Assembly (NCBI RefSeq): GCF_015277515.1
Contig: NZ_CP063767.1
Location: forward strand, 992,001-1,056,000
Direction of reading: 5' to 3'
Length of the DNA stretch: 64,000 bases
Source of the DNA: Thermophilibacter immobilis
Lineage (GTDB): Bacteria > Actinomycetota > Coriobacteriia > Coriobacteriales > Atopobiaceae
A model generated the notes under the pieces. It ran no database searches, was not told where the DNA came from, and saw nothing but the letters and a program-made list of their open reading frames with translations. Position 1 is the stretch's first letter; the number at the start of each line of letters is the position of its first letter. The translations under genes and the position numbers were made by a program. Shown piece after piece: positions 25,122 through 33,852 of this stretch.

Positions 25122-25694
25122 ATGGAACAGGCCACGCTTAAGGCCCAGATCATGGACGAGCAGGCTATGCGCCGCGCGCTCACCCGCATCGCCCACGAGA
25201 TCATCGAGAGAAACGAGGGGGCCGACCATTTAGCGCTCGTGGGCGTCGTGCGCCGCGGAGCTGTCATCGCGCCCCTGCTCGCAGACGAGATCGTCAAGAT
25301 CGAGGGGGTCCGCCCGACCGTGGGCACCCTCGACGTGAGCTTCTATCGCGACGACGTCACGCGCGCCATCCAGCCGGTCATGTTCAGGACCGACATCCCG
25401 TTTGCCGTTGACGGGGCGGACATCATCCTCGTGGACGACGTGCTCTACACCGGCCGCACAATCCGCGCCGCGCTTGACGCCCTCATCGACCTCGGGCGCC
25501 CCAAGACCGTCCAGCTCGCGGTCATGATTGACCGCGGCCACCGCGAGCTCCCCATCAGGGCGGACTACGTGGGCAAGAACGTGCCCTCCTCCCACGAGGA
25601 GGACGTGCGCCTGTGCGTGAGCCCCTTCGACGACAAGACCTCGGTCGAGATCTGGACCAAGCCGACCGAGCAGCACGAGGGAGGTGCCCGCTAG
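25122..25694 (+). CDS. pyrR: Bifunctional PyrR: pyr operon attenuation regulator / uracil phosphoribosyltransferase
   Basis: RNA-binding regulator of pyrimidine genes that retains uracil phosphoribosyltransferase activity. The 190-residue protein shows VGVVRRGAVIAPLLAD, the PRPP-binding loop ILVDDVLYTGRTIRAALD and VMIDRGHRELPIRADYVGKN, all diagnostic of PyrR. ATG 25122 follows AGGAAGGGAG. It is the first gene of pyrR-B-C-K-D-F and pyrB starts on the next base after its stop, so they are one transcript. Autoregulation through the leader hairpin at 25056-25105 is likely. Confidence 0.95.
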   Translation: MEQATLKAQIMDEQAMRRALTRIAHEIIERNEGADHLALVGVVRRGAVIAPLLADEIVKIEGVRPTVGTLDVSFYRDDVTRAIQPVMFRTDIPFAVDGADIILVDDVLYTGRTIRAALDALIDLGRPKTVQLAVMIDRGHRELPIRADYVGKNVPSSHEEDVRLCVSPFDDKTSVEIWTKPTEQHEGGAR

Positions 25695-26630
25695 ATGCTA
25701 TCCGTCAAGCACCTGATCGACACGACGAGCCTCACCGCCGACGACATCACGCAGATCCTCGACACGGCGCGCTCGTTCTCCGAGGTCAACAAGCGCGCCA
25801 TCAAGAAGGTCCCGGCCCTGCGCGGCCGCACGATCGTGAACCTCTTCCTCGAGCCGTCGACGCGCACCAAGAGCTCTTTCGAGCTCGCCGAGAAGCGCCT
25901 GTCGGCCGACAGCCTCTCCATGGGAGGGGCCACGTCCTCGGTCGTCAAGGGAGAGAGCCTGGCCGACACCATCGAGACGATCGACGCCATGAGCGTCGAC
26001 ATGTTCATCTGCCGCGCGAAGCTCGCCGGCACCCCGCACAAGATCTGCGAGCACACCGACGCCGTGGTCATCAATGCCGGCGACGGCAAGCACCAGCACC
26101 CCACGCAGGCGCTGCTCGACCTCTACACGATCCGCGAGAACTTCGGCCACCTAGACGGCCTCAAGGTGGCCCTCGTCGGCGATCTCTCGCACAGCCGCGT
26201 GTGCGGCTCGCTCGTGCCCGCGCTCAAGACGATGGGCGCCGAGGTGACGCTCGTGGGCCCGCCGACCTTCCAGATCGCCGACCCCGACTACTTCGGCGTG
26301 CCCCAGACCTCCGACCTGGACTCCGTGATCGCGGACATGGACGTGGTCTACATGCTGCGCGTGCAGCTCGAGCGCATGGAGGGCGCCGCGATCCCGTCCC
26401 GGCGCGAGTACAACCGCCTGTGGGGCCTCGACATGAGCCGCGTCGACCGGATGCGCCCCGAGGCCATTATCTGCCACCCAGGCCCCATGAACCGAGGCAT
26501 GGAAATCAACGCCGACGTGGCCGACTGCGCCCGCTCGAGGATCCTCGCCCAGGTGAACGCTGGAGTCCTCGTGCGCATGGCCGCAATGTACCTGCTTCTG
26601 GGAGGAGAGAACAATGGCGTTTCTGCTTAG
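25695..26630 (+). CDS. pyrB: Aspartate carbamoyltransferase catalytic subunit
   Basis: Condenses carbamoyl phosphate with aspartate, the first committed step of UMP synthesis. The 311-residue protein has the carbamoyl phosphate site EPSTRTKSSFELAEKRL, the loop KGESLADT, KHQHPTQALLDL (written in the protein as KHQHPTQALLDLYT), and HPGPMNRG. No pyrI regulatory subunit is present, as usual for this class. Carbamoyl phosphate synthase genes are not in the window. It overlaps pyrC by 17 bases. Confidence 0.96.
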   Translation: MLSVKHLIDTTSLTADDITQILDTARSFSEVNKRAIKKVPALRGRTIVNLFLEPSTRTKSSFELAEKRLSADSLSMGGATSSVVKGESLADTIETIDAMSVDMFICRAKLAGTPHKICEHTDAVVINAGDGKHQHPTQALLDLYTIRENFGHLDGLKVALVGDLSHSRVCGSLVPALKTMGAEVTLVGPPTFQIADPDYFGVPQTSDLDSVIADMDVVYMLRVQLERMEGAAIPSRREYNRLWGLDMSRVDRMRPEAIICHPGPMNRGMEINADVADCARSRILAQVNAGVLVRMAAMYLLLGGENNGVSA

Positions 26631-27918
26631 GGGTGCCCACGTCGTCGACCCGCAGGTGGCGCTCGACTGCGTTCGCGACGTCCTTATCGACGAGGGACGA
26701 ATCCAGGCGGTGGGGGAGGACCTCGCGCGTCCCGCTGGCGCAGAGGCCATAGACGCCCGCGGCAAGTACCTCGTGCCCGGCCTCGTGGACATGCATGTGC
26801 ACTTCCGCGACCCCGGCTTCGAGTATAAGGAGACCATCGAGACGGGCAGCCGCGCGGCCACGCATGGAGGCTTCACCGACGTGGCCACGATGCCCAACAC
26901 CGACCCCGTGAGCGACACGGGCGCCGAGATTCGCTACCAGATCGACCGCGCCCATGAGGCGGGCCTGTGCCACGTGCGCCCGATCGGGGCCCTCACCCGC
27001 GCCGAGAAGGGCGAGTCACTCGCCGAGATCGGCGACATGGTCGTCGAGGGCGCGGCGGCCTTCTCCGACGACGGCCACGGCGTGCAGGGCGCCGGCATGA
27101 TGCGCACCTGCATGGAGTACGTCTCGCAGTTCGGCCGCGTCGCGATCGCCCACTGCGAGGTTGAGTCCCTCACCGCCCATGGGGTCATCAACGAGGGGCG
27201 CGCCTCGACGCGCCTGGGCATGTTCGGCTGGCCCGCCCTGGGCGAGGAGCTCGAGATCTACCGCGACATCGAGCTGTGCAAGCTCACGGGATGTCCCCTG
27301 CACATCGCGCACATCTCCACGGCCAGGGGCCTCGAGCTCGTGCGGGCCGCCAAGGCCGAGGGCCTGCCTGTGACCTGCGAGGTCTGCCCCCACCACCTGT
27401 TCCTGTGCGAGGACGACATCACGGACACCTACGACACGAACCTCAAGATGAACCCGCCCCTGCGCTCGGCGGCCGACGCGGCCGCCCTCGTCGAGGGCCT
27501 CGTGGACGGCTCCATCGACTGCCTCGTGACCGACCACGCCCCCCACGCCCCGCACGAGAAGAACTGCGAGTGGGAGATCGCCTTCTTCGGAACCATAGGG
27601 CTGGAGACGTCTCTGCCGCTCATGCTCACGAACCTCGTCGGCCCGCAGAAGATGAGCTGGTCTCGCCTCGTCGAGGCCATGGCCGTGGCACCACGCGAGA
27701 TTCTGCGCCTGGAGCCGGTGCGCCTCGAGGCGGGCTCGGCCGCCGACCTCACCCTCATCGACCCGACCGCCACGATCGAGGTCACGCCCGACTACTTCGA
27801 GAGCCGCTCCAAGAACTCGGCCTTCCTCGGATGCACCCTTACCGGCGTGGCCACTGACGTCTTCGTCAACGGGCGGCGCACCCTCACCGACGGCGTCGTC
27901 ACGTCGCAGGGGAGGTAG
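26614..27918 (+). CDS. pyrC: Dihydroorotase, class I
   Basis: Zinc amidohydrolase that cyclises carbamoyl aspartate to dihydroorotate. The 434-residue protein has the metal-binding HVHFRDPG, the KETIETGSRAA block, HIAHIS, NLKMNPPLRS and the catalytic VTDHAPH. This long form with DMHVHFRDPGFEYKET is class I. ATG 26614 follows GGGAGGAGAGAAC and lies inside the end of pyrB, so translation is probably coupled. Confidence 0.96.
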   Translation: MAFLLRGAHVVDPQVALDCVRDVLIDEGRIQAVGEDLARPAGAEAIDARGKYLVPGLVDMHVHFRDPGFEYKETIETGSRAATHGGFTDVATMPNTDPVSDTGAEIRYQIDRAHEAGLCHVRPIGALTRAEKGESLAEIGDMVVEGAAAFSDDGHGVQGAGMMRTCMEYVSQFGRVAIAHCEVESLTAHGVINEGRASTRLGMFGWPALGEELEIYRDIELCKLTGCPLHIAHISTARGLELVRAAKAEGLPVTCEVCPHHLFLCEDDITDTYDTNLKMNPPLRSAADAAALVEGLVDGSIDCLVTDHAPHAPHEKNCEWEIAFFGTIGLETSLPLMLTNLVGPQKMSWSRLVEAMAVAPREILRLEPVRLEAGSAADLTLIDPTATIEVTPDYFESRSKNSAFLGCTLTGVATDVFVNGRRTLTDGVVTSQGR

Positions 27919-27923
27919 GGCCC

Positions 27924-28715
27924 ATGCCGACCGGCCAGACGGGCCTTCACGACGTCGCGGTCGCCTCCAACGAGCGCGTCGCCGAGAAGCTCTTCAGGAT
28001 CGTCCTGTCCGCCCCCGAGCTCGCGTCCGGGCTCCGGGCCGGGCAGTTCCTCGAGGTCGCGGTCCCCGGCGACGCGAGCCAGATCCTGCGCGTGCCCCTG
28101 TCCTTCTCGCGCGCCGACGCGAAGGCGGGCTCGGTCGAGATCATCTACGCGCTCGTCGGCGACGCCACGCGGCGGCTCAGCCGCATGGTGCCCGGCGACG
28201 CCGCCACGGTCGTGGGGCCGTGCGGCAATCCCTGGCGCGTGCGTCCGGGACAGCTCCGCGCGGCGCTGGTGTCCGGGGGCGTGGGCGTCACGCCGATCGT
28301 GGCCTGCGCGGGAATGCTCGCGGACGCGGGCGTGCCCTTCGACGCCGTCGTGGGGGCGACCGACGCGAGCCGCCTGTGGGGGGCCGACGAGCTGCGCTCC
28401 CTCGGCGCGTCCGAGGTGGTCCTCACGACCGACGACGGCTCGGCCGGCCTGCGGGGGGTCACGACCGACGGGCTCCGGGCTCTTCTCGCCGGCCGCGCCT
28501 ACGACGAGGTCTACGCCTGTGGGCCCGAGCCCATGATGGCCGCCGTGGCGCGTCTCGCCCACGAGGCGCACGTGGGCTGCCAGGTCTCCATGGAGCGCAT
28601 GATGTCGTGCGGGTTCGGCGCCTGCGGGACCTGCAACGTCGCCCTCGCGTCGGGCGGCTATGCCTCCGCCTGCAAGGACGGCACCGTCTTCGACGCCGAG
28701 GAGGTGGCATGGTGA
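27924..28715 (+). CDS. pyrK: Dihydroorotate dehydrogenase B, electron transfer subunit
   Basis: Iron-sulfur flavoprotein that passes electrons from PyrD to NAD+. The 263-residue protein has an FAD-binding barrel with LRVPLSFSRA, a NAD-binding domain with VSGGVGVTPIVACAGML, and a C-terminal [2Fe-2S] site CGFGACGTCNVAL followed by a fourth Cys in SACKDG. Its stop overlaps the pyrD start. Presence of PyrK means the partner PyrD is the class 1B, NAD-dependent type. Confidence 0.94.
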   Translation: MPTGQTGLHDVAVASNERVAEKLFRIVLSAPELASGLRAGQFLEVAVPGDASQILRVPLSFSRADAKAGSVEIIYALVGDATRRLSRMVPGDAATVVGPCGNPWRVRPGQLRAALVSGGVGVTPIVACAGMLADAGVPFDAVVGATDASRLWGADELRSLGASEVVLTTDDGSAGLRGVTTDGLRALLAGRAYDEVYACGPEPMMAAVARLAHEAHVGCQVSMERMMSCGFGACGTCNVALASGGYASACKDGTVFDAEEVAW

Positions 28716-29644
28716 TGGGCGCACGAAGCGTCTCCATGGCCGTCGACCTGGGCGGCGTCAGGATGAAGAACCCCGTGTGCACGGCTTCGGGGACCTTTGG
28801 CTTCGGCTCCGCGTTCGAGGGCTTCTTCGACGTGGGGCGCCTCGGCGCGATCACGACCAAGGGGTGCTCGGCCGAGCCCTGGCAGGGAAACCCTGCCCCG
28901 CGCATGTGCGAGGTCCCCTCGGCCATGATGAACACGGTCGGCCTGGCCAACCCGGGCGTCTGCGGCGTGGTCGAGGGCCAGGGGGCCTACCTTGCGGACC
29001 TTGAGGGGCGCGGGTGCCGCGTGATCTTCCAGGTCGCGGGCCACTCGGTCGAGGAGTACGCGGCCGCCGTCGAGCTCGCCGAGGAGCACGCGCCCTGGGC
29101 GAGCGCCTTTGAGCTGAACGTCTCCTGCCCCAACCTCGCACGCGGGGGAGCGCTCGTGGGCGGCACGCCCGAGGACGCCTCCGAGGTCGTCCGCGCCGTG
29201 CGCCCGCGCACGAGCCGCCCGCTCCTCGTGAAGCTGGCCCCCGTCCGCGTGGCCGAGGTCGCGCGCGCCTGCGAGGACGCCGGGGCCGACGCCCTCAGCC
29301 TCATCAACACGATCAGCGGCATGTCCCTCGACGTCCACACGAGGAGGAGCCGCCTCTCCCGTCCTACGGGGGGCGTCTCGGGCCCGGCCATCCACGCCAT
29401 CGCGGTCCGCATGGTCTGGGAGGCCGCGCACGCCGTCTCGATTCCCGTAAACGGCATGGGCGGCGTCGCGGGCGTGGAGGACGCTGCCGAGATGATCTTG
29501 GCCGGCGCCACCGCGGTGAGCGTGGGAACCGCCAACTTCTACGACCCCACCTGCGCCTCGCGTCTCGTCGACGGCTTGGCGGCATGGGCCCTGGAGCAGG
29601 GGGTCACCACCATCAACGATCTGATTGGAGCCGCCGAATGCTGA
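28709..29644 (+). CDS. pyrD: Dihydroorotate dehydrogenase B, catalytic subunit
   Basis: FMN enzyme that oxidises dihydroorotate to orotate. The 311-residue protein has the start block MKNPVCTASGTFGFG, TTKGCS, NTVGLANPG, the catalytic Cys in NVSCPN, LINTISGMSLD and the FMN phosphate site NGMGGV. ATG 28709, GTG 28712 and ATG 28715 are all possible starts behind GAGGAGG; the exact one is undecided and alters two residues at most. It overlaps pyrK and pyrF, which supports tight coupling. Confidence 0.94.
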   Translation: MVMGARSVSMAVDLGGVRMKNPVCTASGTFGFGSAFEGFFDVGRLGAITTKGCSAEPWQGNPAPRMCEVPSAMMNTVGLANPGVCGVVEGQGAYLADLEGRGCRVIFQVAGHSVEEYAAAVELAEEHAPWASAFELNVSCPNLARGGALVGGTPEDASEVVRAVRPRTSRPLLVKLAPVRVAEVARACEDAGADALSLINTISGMSLDVHTRRSRLSRPTGGVSGPAIHAIAVRMVWEAAHAVSIPVNGMGGVAGVEDAAEMILAGATAVSVGTANFYDPTCASRLVDGLAAWALEQGVTTINDLIGAAEC

Positions 29645-30360
29645 GCTACGAGGAAGCGAGCGACAAGGTTATCGTCGCCCTTGACTGCGACCGCGCGCGG
29701 GCCCTCGAGCTCGCCGAGCTCCTGAGCGGACGGGCGCGCTGGGTCAAGGTGGGCATGACGCTGTTCTACGCCGAGGGGCCTGTCGTCGTGGATGACCTGC
29801 GTGCCCGCGGCCTGTCCGTCTTTCTGGACCTCAAGATCTACGACATCCCGTTCCAGGTGCAGGGCGCGGTCCGCGCGGCGTCGCTCACGGGCGCAGACCT
29901 CCTCTCGATTCACGGCCTGGGCGCGTCGGCCATGATCCGCGCGGCCCGCGCGGGAGCCGAGGAGGCCGCCTTTGAGCGCGACGGCGCGCGCACGAGGCTC
30001 CTGGCGATCTCGGTCCTCACGAGCATGGGCGCCCGCGCCCTCGCGGAGGTGGGCATCTTCGACCCGCTGCCCCGGGAGGTCTCCCGCCTCGCCGCCCTCT
30101 CGCACTCGGCTGGTGCCGACGGCCTCGTCTGCTCGCCGCAGGAGGCTGCCCGGATGCGCTCCCTGCTCGGCCCCGAGGCCCTCATCGTGTGCCCGGGCGT
30201 GCGCCCCGCCGGTTCGGCCTTTGCGGACCAGAGGCGCGTCGCCACGCCGTCGCAGGCGCTGGCCGCCGGGGCCTCCCAGCTGGTCGTCGGCCGTCCCATC
30301 GCGGGGGCCGCAGACCCGGCGGGGGCCTTCGACGCCATCTGCGCAGAGCTCATGGCATAG
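29638..30360 (+). CDS. pyrF: Orotidine 5'-phosphate decarboxylase
   Basis: Removes CO2 from OMP to give UMP, the last step of the pathway. The 240-residue TIM barrel has VALDCDRARALEL, the catalytic DLKIYDIP tetrad block, SIHGLG, and the phosphate-binding VGRPI near the end. ATG 29638 overlaps the pyrD stop. It is the last pyr gene here; pyrE and carAB are not in the window. Confidence 0.95.
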   Translation: MLSYEEASDKVIVALDCDRARALELAELLSGRARWVKVGMTLFYAEGPVVVDDLRARGLSVFLDLKIYDIPFQVQGAVRAASLTGADLLSIHGLGASAMIRAARAGAEEAAFERDGARTRLLAISVLTSMGARALAEVGIFDPLPREVSRLAALSHSAGADGLVCSPQEAARMRSLLGPEALIVCPGVRPAGSAFADQRRVATPSQALAAGASQLVVGRPIAGAADPAGAFDAICAELMA

Positions 30361-30564
30361 GTGGCCGACCGCCCCCCTGAGCTGCGAAAATGCGGGGCCA
30401 GGTACGTTTGTGTCCCTCCCGGCTTGTGGAGGCTTGCCTCTGACCTGCACTTTTAATGGATGAGGCTTGCAAAACCAGAGATAAATGGGCACACTAGGCA
30501 CTGCGAGTTTGCCGTCCGCCTCGGCGGGGCAGCTTATTGAGACGTTCGATGTTTGGAGGAACAT
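30361..30564. other. Intergenic region between pyrF and mihF
   Basis: About 200 bases that must end the pyr transcript and start mihF. A small CCTCC/GGAGG hairpin lies near 30414-30431 and a possible promoter TTGCAA (30467-30472) with CACACT 17 bases later precedes mihF. AAAATGC near 30389 can partly pair with GCACTTTT near 30447. None of these is strong. I see no gene. Confidence 0.35.
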
Positions 30565-30873
30565 ATGGCTCTACCCCAGCTTACTGACGAACAGCGCAAG
30601 GCCGCCCTCGAGAAGGCCGCTCAGGCCCGTCACGCGCGCGCCGAGCTTCGCGAGAAGATCAAGAGCGGCAAGGTCACCCTCGAGGGCGTCCTCGACTCCG
30701 ACGATCCCATCGCCAGCCGCATGAAGGTCTCCGCCCTCATCGAGTCCCTGCCGGGCTACGGCAAGGCCAAGGCTGCCAAGATTATGGACGAGCTGGGAAT
30801 CTCCGCCACGCGTCGCGTCAAGGGCCTCGGTGCCCGCCAGCGCGAGCAGCTCGTCGAGGCCCTCTCCAAGTAA
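30565..30873 (+). CDS. mihF: Actinobacterial integration host factor (nucleoid protein)
   Basis: DNA-bending nucleoid protein of Actinobacteria, essential in mycobacteria; unrelated to the HU/IHF fold. The 102-residue protein has a basic helical N terminus rich in Ala/Lys/Arg and the family core SLPGYGKAKAAKIMDELGI, a helix-two-turn-helix that binds DNA backbone, followed by RRVKGLGARQREQL. ATG 30565 follows GGAGGA. The stop codon touches the gmk GTG start; the mihF-gmk-rpoZ order is typical of Actinobacteria and helps place the organism. Confidence 0.93.
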   Translation: MALPQLTDEQRKAALEKAAQARHARAELREKIKSGKVTLEGVLDSDDPIASRMKVSALIESLPGYGKAKAAKIMDELGISATRRVKGLGARQREQLVEALSK

Positions 30874-31473
30874 GTGACCAGAGAAGCCCGACTCTTCGTC
30901 GTCTCGGGGCCGTCAGGCGTGGGCAAGGGAACGCTCGTGGCGCGCGTGCGCGCCCGCCTCTCATGCCTGGGCCTGACGGTTTCTGCGACCACGAGGCCCC
31001 CGCGCGTCGGAGAGATCGACGGGTCCTCGTACTACTTCATGGACGATGCCGCGTTCGAGCGGCGCGTCCAGGCGGGGGAGTTCCTGGAGTGGGCCTGGGT
31101 TCACGGGCACCGCTACGGGACCCTCAAAAGGGAGGCCGACCGCCTCATCGCCCAGGGTCGCTCCGTCATCTTGGAGATTGACGTGCAGGGTGGCCTCAGC
31201 GTGCGTCGGGCCCATCCCGACGCGGTTCTCGTCTTCATCGAGCCGCCCAGCATGGCCGAGCTCGAGCGACGCCTGCGCGGGCGCGGGACCGAGGACGAGG
31301 CGTCCGTGTCGCGCCGACTGGCCGACGCCCGCAAGGAGATGGAGCTCGCCCGCAGCTACGACGTCCGCATCGTCAACGACGACCTCGAGCGGGCGGCCAC
31401 GGAGCTGGCACATGTGATTGAAACGTACGAGACTAACGGAGGTCCCTCAAAAGATGTCTGTGATCAAGCCTGA
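30874..31473 (+). CDS. gmk: Guanylate kinase
   Basis: Phosphorylates GMP to GDP with ATP. The 199-residue protein has the P-loop SGPSGVGKGTL, the GMP-binding TTRPPRVGEIDGSSYYF, FLEWAWVHGHRYGT, and ILEIDVQGG. GTG 30874 begins immediately after the mihF stop. The last 20 bases overlap rpoZ. Cotranscribed with mihF and rpoZ. Confidence 0.95.
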   Translation: MTREARLFVVSGPSGVGKGTLVARVRARLSCLGLTVSATTRPPRVGEIDGSSYYFMDDAAFERRVQAGEFLEWAWVHGHRYGTLKREADRLIAQGRSVILEIDVQGGLSVRRAHPDAVLVFIEPPSMAELERRLRGRGTEDEASVSRRLADARKEMELARSYDVRIVNDDLERAATELAHVIETYETNGGPSKDVCDQA

Positions 31474-31738
31474 GATCGACAACCTGCTCGAGAAGACCGA
31501 GCACAACCCCTTTCTGCTCTGCTCGCTCGCATCCAAGCGCGCCTGCGACATTAACAACATGGTCCGCGGCCAGCACCTGCGCGTGACGGCCATCCAGGAC
31601 TTCGACGACATCACCACCGTCGTCTCCGGCAGGGACTCGGTGTCCGTCGCCATGCAGGAGATCGAGGACGGCACCCTGGGCTTCGTCAAGGACGACTTCG
31701 ACGAGGACATCAAGGGCGCGAACACGATCCCCCTGTAG
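31454..31738 (+). CDS. rpoZ: RNA polymerase omega subunit
   Basis: Small subunit that helps fold and assemble the beta' subunit. The 94-residue protein contains SLASKRACDINNMVRG, which corresponds to the conserved helix (ASKRARQIN type) of omega. ATG 31454 has GGAGG about 11 bases upstream and lies within the end of gmk, the standard neighbour of rpoZ. It has a longer acidic C terminus than average. Confidence 0.88.
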   Translation: MSVIKPEIDNLLEKTEHNPFLLCSLASKRACDINNMVRGQHLRVTAIQDFDDITTVVSGRDSVSVAMQEIEDGTLGFVKDDFDEDIKGANTIPL

Positions 31739-31745
31739 GAGCGCC

Positions 31746-32999
31746 ATGACGCAGAGACTCTGCCTCGTCCACTACCACGAGATCGGCCTCAAGGGCAAGA
31801 ACCGCGCAATCTTCGAGAACCAGCTCGTCAAGAACCTGCGCCGCGCCCTCAAGGCGTTTGACGTGGCCGCGATCGCCCGCATCTCGGGCTACGTGGTCGT
31901 CGAGTCGGCAGACGCGCACGCGAGCGAGGAGATGGCGGCCGCCATCCGTCGCGTCCCCGGCGTCGCGCGCGTCAGCCTGGCCTATCGTTGCGGGCTCGAC
32001 GAGGGCGACTACGTCGCCTGCGCCATCCGCGCCCTCGGAGAGTCTGGCGACTTCGCGAGCTTCAAGGTGCACGCGCGACGCTCCGCGACGACCTACGAGC
32101 GCCACAGCATAGACATGAACCGTCTCGTGGGCTCGGCTTTGTGCGAGGCCTTCCCGGACAAGAAGGTCGACGTCCACCATCCCGACGTGACCGTGGTCGT
32201 GCACGTGGTCCAAGGGTCGACCTACGTCTACGCCGCCTCCGCCCCGGGCGTGGGCGGGCTCCCCGTGGGCACGGCGGGCAAGGTCGTGCCCCTCCTATCG
32301 AGCGGCTTCGACTCTCCGGTCGCCACCTGGATGGTGGGACGGCGCGGCGCCACGTGCGTCCCCGTGCACTTCTCGGGCCGGCCCATGACGGCCGACACGA
32401 GCGAGTGGCTCTGCCAGGACATCGTGGACGCCCTCGCGCCCTCCGGCGTGGTGGGGCGGCTGTACGTGGTCCCGTTCGGCGAGCGTCAGCGCGAGATATC
32501 GCTCGCGGTTCCGCAGAGCCTGCGCATTATCATCTACCGTCGCGTCATGGTTCAGGTGGCCGAGCGCATAGCGCACCTCGAGGGCGCGAAGGCCCTCGTC
32601 ACGGGCGAGTCGCTCGGGCAGGTCGCCTCGCAGACCCTCGAGAACATCGCGGCGGTCGACGAGGCGGTGAGCATGCCGGTGCTGCGCCCGCTCATCGGGT
32701 CGGACAAGCAGGAGATCATACGTCGCGCGCAGGAGATCGGCACCTACGACATCTCGTGCCAGACCGCGCCGGACTGCTGCACCCTCTTCATGCCCCGTCG
32801 CCCCGAGACCCACGCGCGCATCGCGCATGTCCTCGAGGCGTGGGAGAGCTTCGACCACGCCGCCATGGTCGACGAGCTCGTGGAGCGAGCCGAGTGGCGC
32901 GACTTCTCGCAGTGCCCCTCCTACCGTCCCCCCCGGGCGGACGAGTACCGCGCGCGTCACGCTGAGCTCGCCGGGGCTCGCAAGGAGGGTGAGCGGTAG
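31746..32999 (+). CDS. thiI: tRNA 4-thiouridine synthase ThiI (no rhodanese domain)
   Basis: Adenylates U8 of tRNA for sulfur transfer; in some bacteria also feeds sulfur to thiamine thiazole synthesis. The 417-residue protein has an N-terminal ferredoxin-like domain, a THUMP domain (about 60-165) and a PP-loop ATPase with LLSSGFDSPVATWM and ALVTGESLGQVASQTLENI. The C-terminal rhodanese domain of the E. coli enzyme is missing, as in Gram-positives. The PP-loop reads SSGFDS rather than the usual SGGxDS. It is 7 bases after rpoZ, and a strong terminator follows. Confidence 0.92.
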   Translation: MTQRLCLVHYHEIGLKGKNRAIFENQLVKNLRRALKAFDVAAIARISGYVVVESADAHASEEMAAAIRRVPGVARVSLAYRCGLDEGDYVACAIRALGESGDFASFKVHARRSATTYERHSIDMNRLVGSALCEAFPDKKVDVHHPDVTVVVHVVQGSTYVYAASAPGVGGLPVGTAGKVVPLLSSGFDSPVATWMVGRRGATCVPVHFSGRPMTADTSEWLCQDIVDALAPSGVVGRLYVVPFGERQREISLAVPQSLRIIIYRRVMVQVAERIAHLEGAKALVTGESLGQVASQTLENIAAVDEAVSMPVLRPLIGSDKQEIIRRAQEIGTYDISCQTAPDCCTLFMPRRPETHARIAHVLEAWESFDHAAMVDELVERAEWRDFSQCPSYRPPRADEYRARHAELAGARKEGER

Positions 33000-33045
33000 C
33001 CCTTTCGCCGGCGAGCGGCATCCCCCTTGCGGATTGCGTACCTCG

Positions 33046-33080
33046 AGCGCGCCCCTCTCTAGCAGGGGCGCGCTTCTTTT
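33046..33080 (+). terminator. Strong rho-independent terminator after thiI
   Basis: AGCGCGCCCCT (33046-33056) pairs perfectly with AGGGGCGCGCT (33064-33074), followed by TCTTTTG. It closes the mihF-gmk-rpoZ-thiI unit. Confidence 0.9.
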
Positions 33081-33186
33081 GTGTCAGCCTCCCCAAAGAA
33101 TGCGGGAAGGTCCGCGGCGAGCCTGCTCACGTTGCCGGTCCACGGGCCCTCCCGGCGGCGCATGCTGGAAGCGGGAGGTGGGGCTC

Positions 33187-33852
33187 GTGGCACAGGTGCG
33201 CGCGAGAGGGGCACGGAGGCTGGCAGGACGCTATGGAATCCTGGGGCGCCCCGCCGTGGCGGTCGCGCTCGTGGCGCTGCTCGTGGTCGGCGTCGGCGCG
33301 CTCGCGTGGGTCGCAGCGGGCCAGCGCGGCCTCGTGGTGGAGCGCGTGGACGAGGTCGCGGAGGAGCCGGCGGGTGCGACCGTGGAGTCGGAGGAGCCCG
33401 CCGAGCCCGAGCCGACGCTCGTCGTGTACGTGGACGGGGCTGTGGCCGCACCGGGCGTCTACGAGCTTTCGGGCGCCCCGCGCGTGAACGACGCCCTGGT
33501 CGCGGCGGGGGGCCTCTCCGAGGGGGCCGACGTGTCCTCCCTGAACCTCGCCGCCGCGCTCCGGGACGGGGAGAAGGTCCACGTCCCCGTCGAGGGGGAG
33601 GCCGCCCCAGTGGCCGACGCGACCGGCTCCGCGGACGGCGTCGCGGAATCGGCCGTCGCCGCCCCCGTTAACCTCAACACGGCGAGCGCCGAGGAGCTCC
33701 AGGAGCTTCCAGGGGTGGGGGAGGCGACCGCGAGGGCCATCGTGGAGGACCGTGCAGCCCACGGGCCCTTCACGGCCCCCGAGGACCTCATGCGGGTCTC
33801 GGGCATCGGCGAGAAGAAGTACGCCAAGCTGGAGGGGAGGATCTGTGTCTGA
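33187..33852 (+). CDS. comEA: Competence protein ComEA, DNA-binding receptor
   Basis: Membrane-anchored protein that binds incoming double-stranded DNA during natural transformation. The 221-residue protein has one N-terminal transmembrane segment (about 20-42), a Glu/Pro-rich spacer, an SLBB domain (VYVDGAVAAPGVYEL, about 78-135), and a C-terminal helix-hairpin-helix pair (NLNTASAEELQELPGVGEATA and MRVSGIGEKKYAKLEG). GTG 33187 follows GGGAGG; the frame is open far upstream but has no other coding sign. The stop overlaps the comEC start. Confidence 0.93.
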   Translation: MAQVRARGARRLAGRYGILGRPAVAVALVALLVVGVGALAWVAAGQRGLVVERVDEVAEEPAGATVESEEPAEPEPTLVVYVDGAVAAPGVYELSGAPRVNDALVAAGGLSEGADVSSLNLAAALRDGEKVHVPVEGEAAPVADATGSADGVAESAVAAPVNLNTASAEELQELPGVGEATARAIVEDRAAHGPFTAPEDLMRVSGIGEKKYAKLEGRICV

